64,000 bases of DNA from Bradyrhizobium ottawaense (GTDB lineage Bacteria; Pseudomonadota; Alphaproteobacteria; Rhizobiales; Xanthobacteraceae): positions 6,335,001 to 6,399,000 of the forward strand of contig NZ_LT629693.1 in assembly GCF_900099825.1 (NCBI RefSeq), read 5' to 3'. A program made the translations under genes and the position numbers. Shown one piece after another: positions 62,613 to 64,000 of the stretch. Below the pieces are notes generated by a model. That model saw only the letters and a program-made list of their open reading frames with translations, made no database searches and was not told the origin of the DNA. Numbering within the stretch: the first letter of the stretch is position 1; every line of letters begins with the position of its first letter.

Positions 62613-63183
62613 ATTTGAGCAGGCTATCAATGGTCAAACCGACAGATCTGTCGCTCACCCAGCTCAAAAACCACGACTGGTCTTGTCGTTGTCGGAACAA
62701 CAGCCCTCGCTAGATGTGGGTGCCACAGTGAGGTATCGACGGCGCGCAATCGTGCCGTTGATATGACTTGATTTGTACCTCTGCGCGTGCGGCGAGCGCC
62801 GCACCGGGCTCTCGTGAACCGAGCCGCGCGGCGTCTCGGCCATACGGCTTCGATCCCTCGCGCGGAATGAGGTGTCCCTCGCCGAAGGCGCTCGGTCCGG
62901 GTCCTGTGGCGCTTCGCGCGGACGCTATGATGACGCGCCTGCGGCTGCCTTCGTTGGTCTCGCTGTCGGCGAGTAGTTAGGCTTGCGCTACGCAAACTGC
63001 GTTTTCCATCGTCTCTGCCTTCGAATTGGGCTGCGCGCCATGGATCCTTGTTGGCGGTTGATAAGCGGATCGACCGACCAGCCTCCTCGCAGCACGACCG
63101 AAGAGTCAAAAGGAGGGCCGGGTTTGCCGTGACGGGTTGATGGCCGCGAGAGAGGCTCGTGGGACCCGTCGCGGAGAACCGGG
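62613..63183. other. Non-coding stretch before the ArdC gene
   Basis: About 570 bp lack a supported gene. Short CTCGCCGAAGGC-like phrases occur, and no recognisable protein motif is found in any frame. The promoter of the antirestriction gene should lie in the right part. Confidence 0.45.
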
Positions 63184-64000
63184 ATGTCCAGACATGTTCG
63201 CAAGGCCCAATTCGTCACCGATCGGACCAATTTGTATGAAGATATCACTCGCAAGATTATCGCCGAGCTGGAAGCTGGGAGCGTCCCGTGGGTCCGGCCC
63301 TGGGCTGCGGCTAAGGCGCCGCTTGCATTGCCTCACAACGCCGCAACCCGTCGACGATATGGGGGCATCAACATTCTGATCCTGCTGGGCGCCGCCGTCG
63401 AGCGGGGTTTTTCAGGCCAGAGCTGGCTCACTTTCCGCCAAGCATTGTCGATCGGGGGCTGTGTTCGTAAAGGCGAGCGCGGTACGACCGTTGTCTATAC
63501 CGACCGCTTTGTGCCGGCCGAGGAGATAAAGCGGGCGAGTACGGCGGGTGATGAAGCTCGGGCGATTCCGTTCCTGAAGCGATTTACAGTTTTTAATACC
63601 GAGCAATGTGACGGCCTATCCGCCGATGCCTCTAGCATCGCACCGTCGTCTCATATGGTTGAGCCGCAGGTCGAAGCGCTGATCCGTGCGACCAGGATCG
63701 ACTTCCGTATTGGGGGCGACCGGGCCTTCTACTGTCCTCGCAACGACTACGTTCAGGTGCCGGCTCTGGCCGCCTATTTCGAGACGATCAACTGGCACAG
63801 GACCGCGCTGCATGAGTTGGCGCACGCCAGCGGGCATTCCTCCCGGCTCAATCGCGATCTCTCGGGCGGCTACGGTACCAAAGAATACGCCTTCGAGGAA
63901 ATCATCGCCGAGATGTCCTCTTCGTTTTGCTGTGCGTCGCTCGGCATTGTGCCTACCGTGCGGCACGCCGACTACATCGACTCATGGCTCAAGGTGCTAC
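63184..64000 (+). CDS. ardC: ArdC-family antirestriction protein (cut by window end)
   Basis: The first 272 residues of an ArdC-type protein are present. The N-terminal ssDNA-binding domain shows TNLYEDITRKIIAELEAGSV, WVRPW and YGGINILIL. A zincin-like domain has the metal motif HELAH at about 210-214, followed by GHSSRL and an EEIIAEM helix with the third metal ligand. ArdC protects incoming conjugative DNA from restriction. ATG 63184 has GGAG 7 nt upstream. It is the first gene of the presumed island right of the tRNA-Lys fragment. Confidence 0.9.
   Translation, partial: MSRHVRKAQFVTDRTNLYEDITRKIIAELEAGSVPWVRPWAAAKAPLALPHNAATRRRYGGINILILLGAAVERGFSGQSWLTFRQALSIGGCVRKGERGTTVVYTDRFVPAEEIKRASTAGDEARAIPFLKRFTVFNTEQCDGLSADASSIAPSSHMVEPQVEALIRATRIDFRIGGDRAFYCPRNDYVQVPALAAYFETINWHRTALHELAHASGHSSRLNRDLSGGYGTKEYAFEEIIAEMSSSFCCASLGIVPTVRHADYIDSWLKVL

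Noticed and set aside
62627..63109. Arg-rich minus-strand frame before the ArdC gene
   Set aside because: Low-complexity composition, no start signal and no motif; most likely non-coding.
1..64000. CRISPR arrays
   Set aside because: No set of regularly spaced short direct repeats was seen; the repeats found are hairpins, IS ends or isolated duplicates.

Overview
The window looks like chromosomal DNA of a GC-rich alphaproteobacterium, most likely Bradyrhizobium or a close relative. The basis is indirect: many solute-binding proteins of the Bug/TctC and ABC_sub_bind types, abundant Tat signals, GGAGG-type ribosome sites, an intergenic repeat at 9388-9504 of the kind common in Bradyrhizobiaceae, and several small proteins resembling Bradyrhizobium proteins. 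No rRNA or marker gene fixes the genus.

Left catabolic block (1-16554). The end of a flavin reductase gene is followed by a NodB-fold deacetylase-like gene and a luciferase-like monooxygenase on the minus strand. Divergent from them is a coupled three-subunit CoxM/S/L-type molybdenum hydroxylase (2395-6148), then an enoyl-CoA hydratase and a convergent zinc alcohol dehydrogenase. A complete ABC importer (binding protein, two permeases, ATPase) is followed by a GpdQ/CpdA-like phosphodiesterase. A Tat-exported amidohydrolase, a Bug binding protein and a Crp/Fnr regulator close the block.

Mobile and accessory region (16570-35400). This part holds a decayed IS110-type element, an orphan peptide-type ABC binding protein, a group II intron with its maturase, and a run of small genes (SRAP/YedK, a possible HNH-like protein, an SNase-like nuclease, small membrane proteins). 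It also has an IS91-type transposase with a tyrosine recombinase, a 69-bp repeat present twice, a frameshifted membrane-protein gene, a DedA protein, an intact IS110-type element and an IS5 remnant.

Right catabolic block (35419-60336). A minus-strand unit runs from a GntR/FCD regulator through a TRAP transporter to a cyclase-family hydrolase. Next come two IorAB-like molybdenum hydroxylase clusters back to back. One (minus strand) is coupled to a ModA-like protein that lacks a signal peptide. The other (plus strand) is Tat-exported and carries a diheme cytochrome and an unrecognised secreted protein. Two nested IS110-type elements (50735-53493) separate this from a unit of binding protein, MmgE/PrpD, SDR and DMSO-reductase-family enzyme. 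With the CoxL-type enzyme this makes four molybdoenzymes in about 57 kb.

Right end (60387-64000). A phage-type integrase with a coupled small upstream gene, a 52-nt 3' fragment of tRNA-Lys and the start of an ArdC-type antirestriction gene mark the edge of an integrated island that probably continues past the window.

The most notable structures are the four IS110-type elements, which share one layout (short inverted repeats, about 50-70 bp before the transposase and about 240-270 bp of non-coding DNA after it). One of them sits inside the terminal repeat of another.
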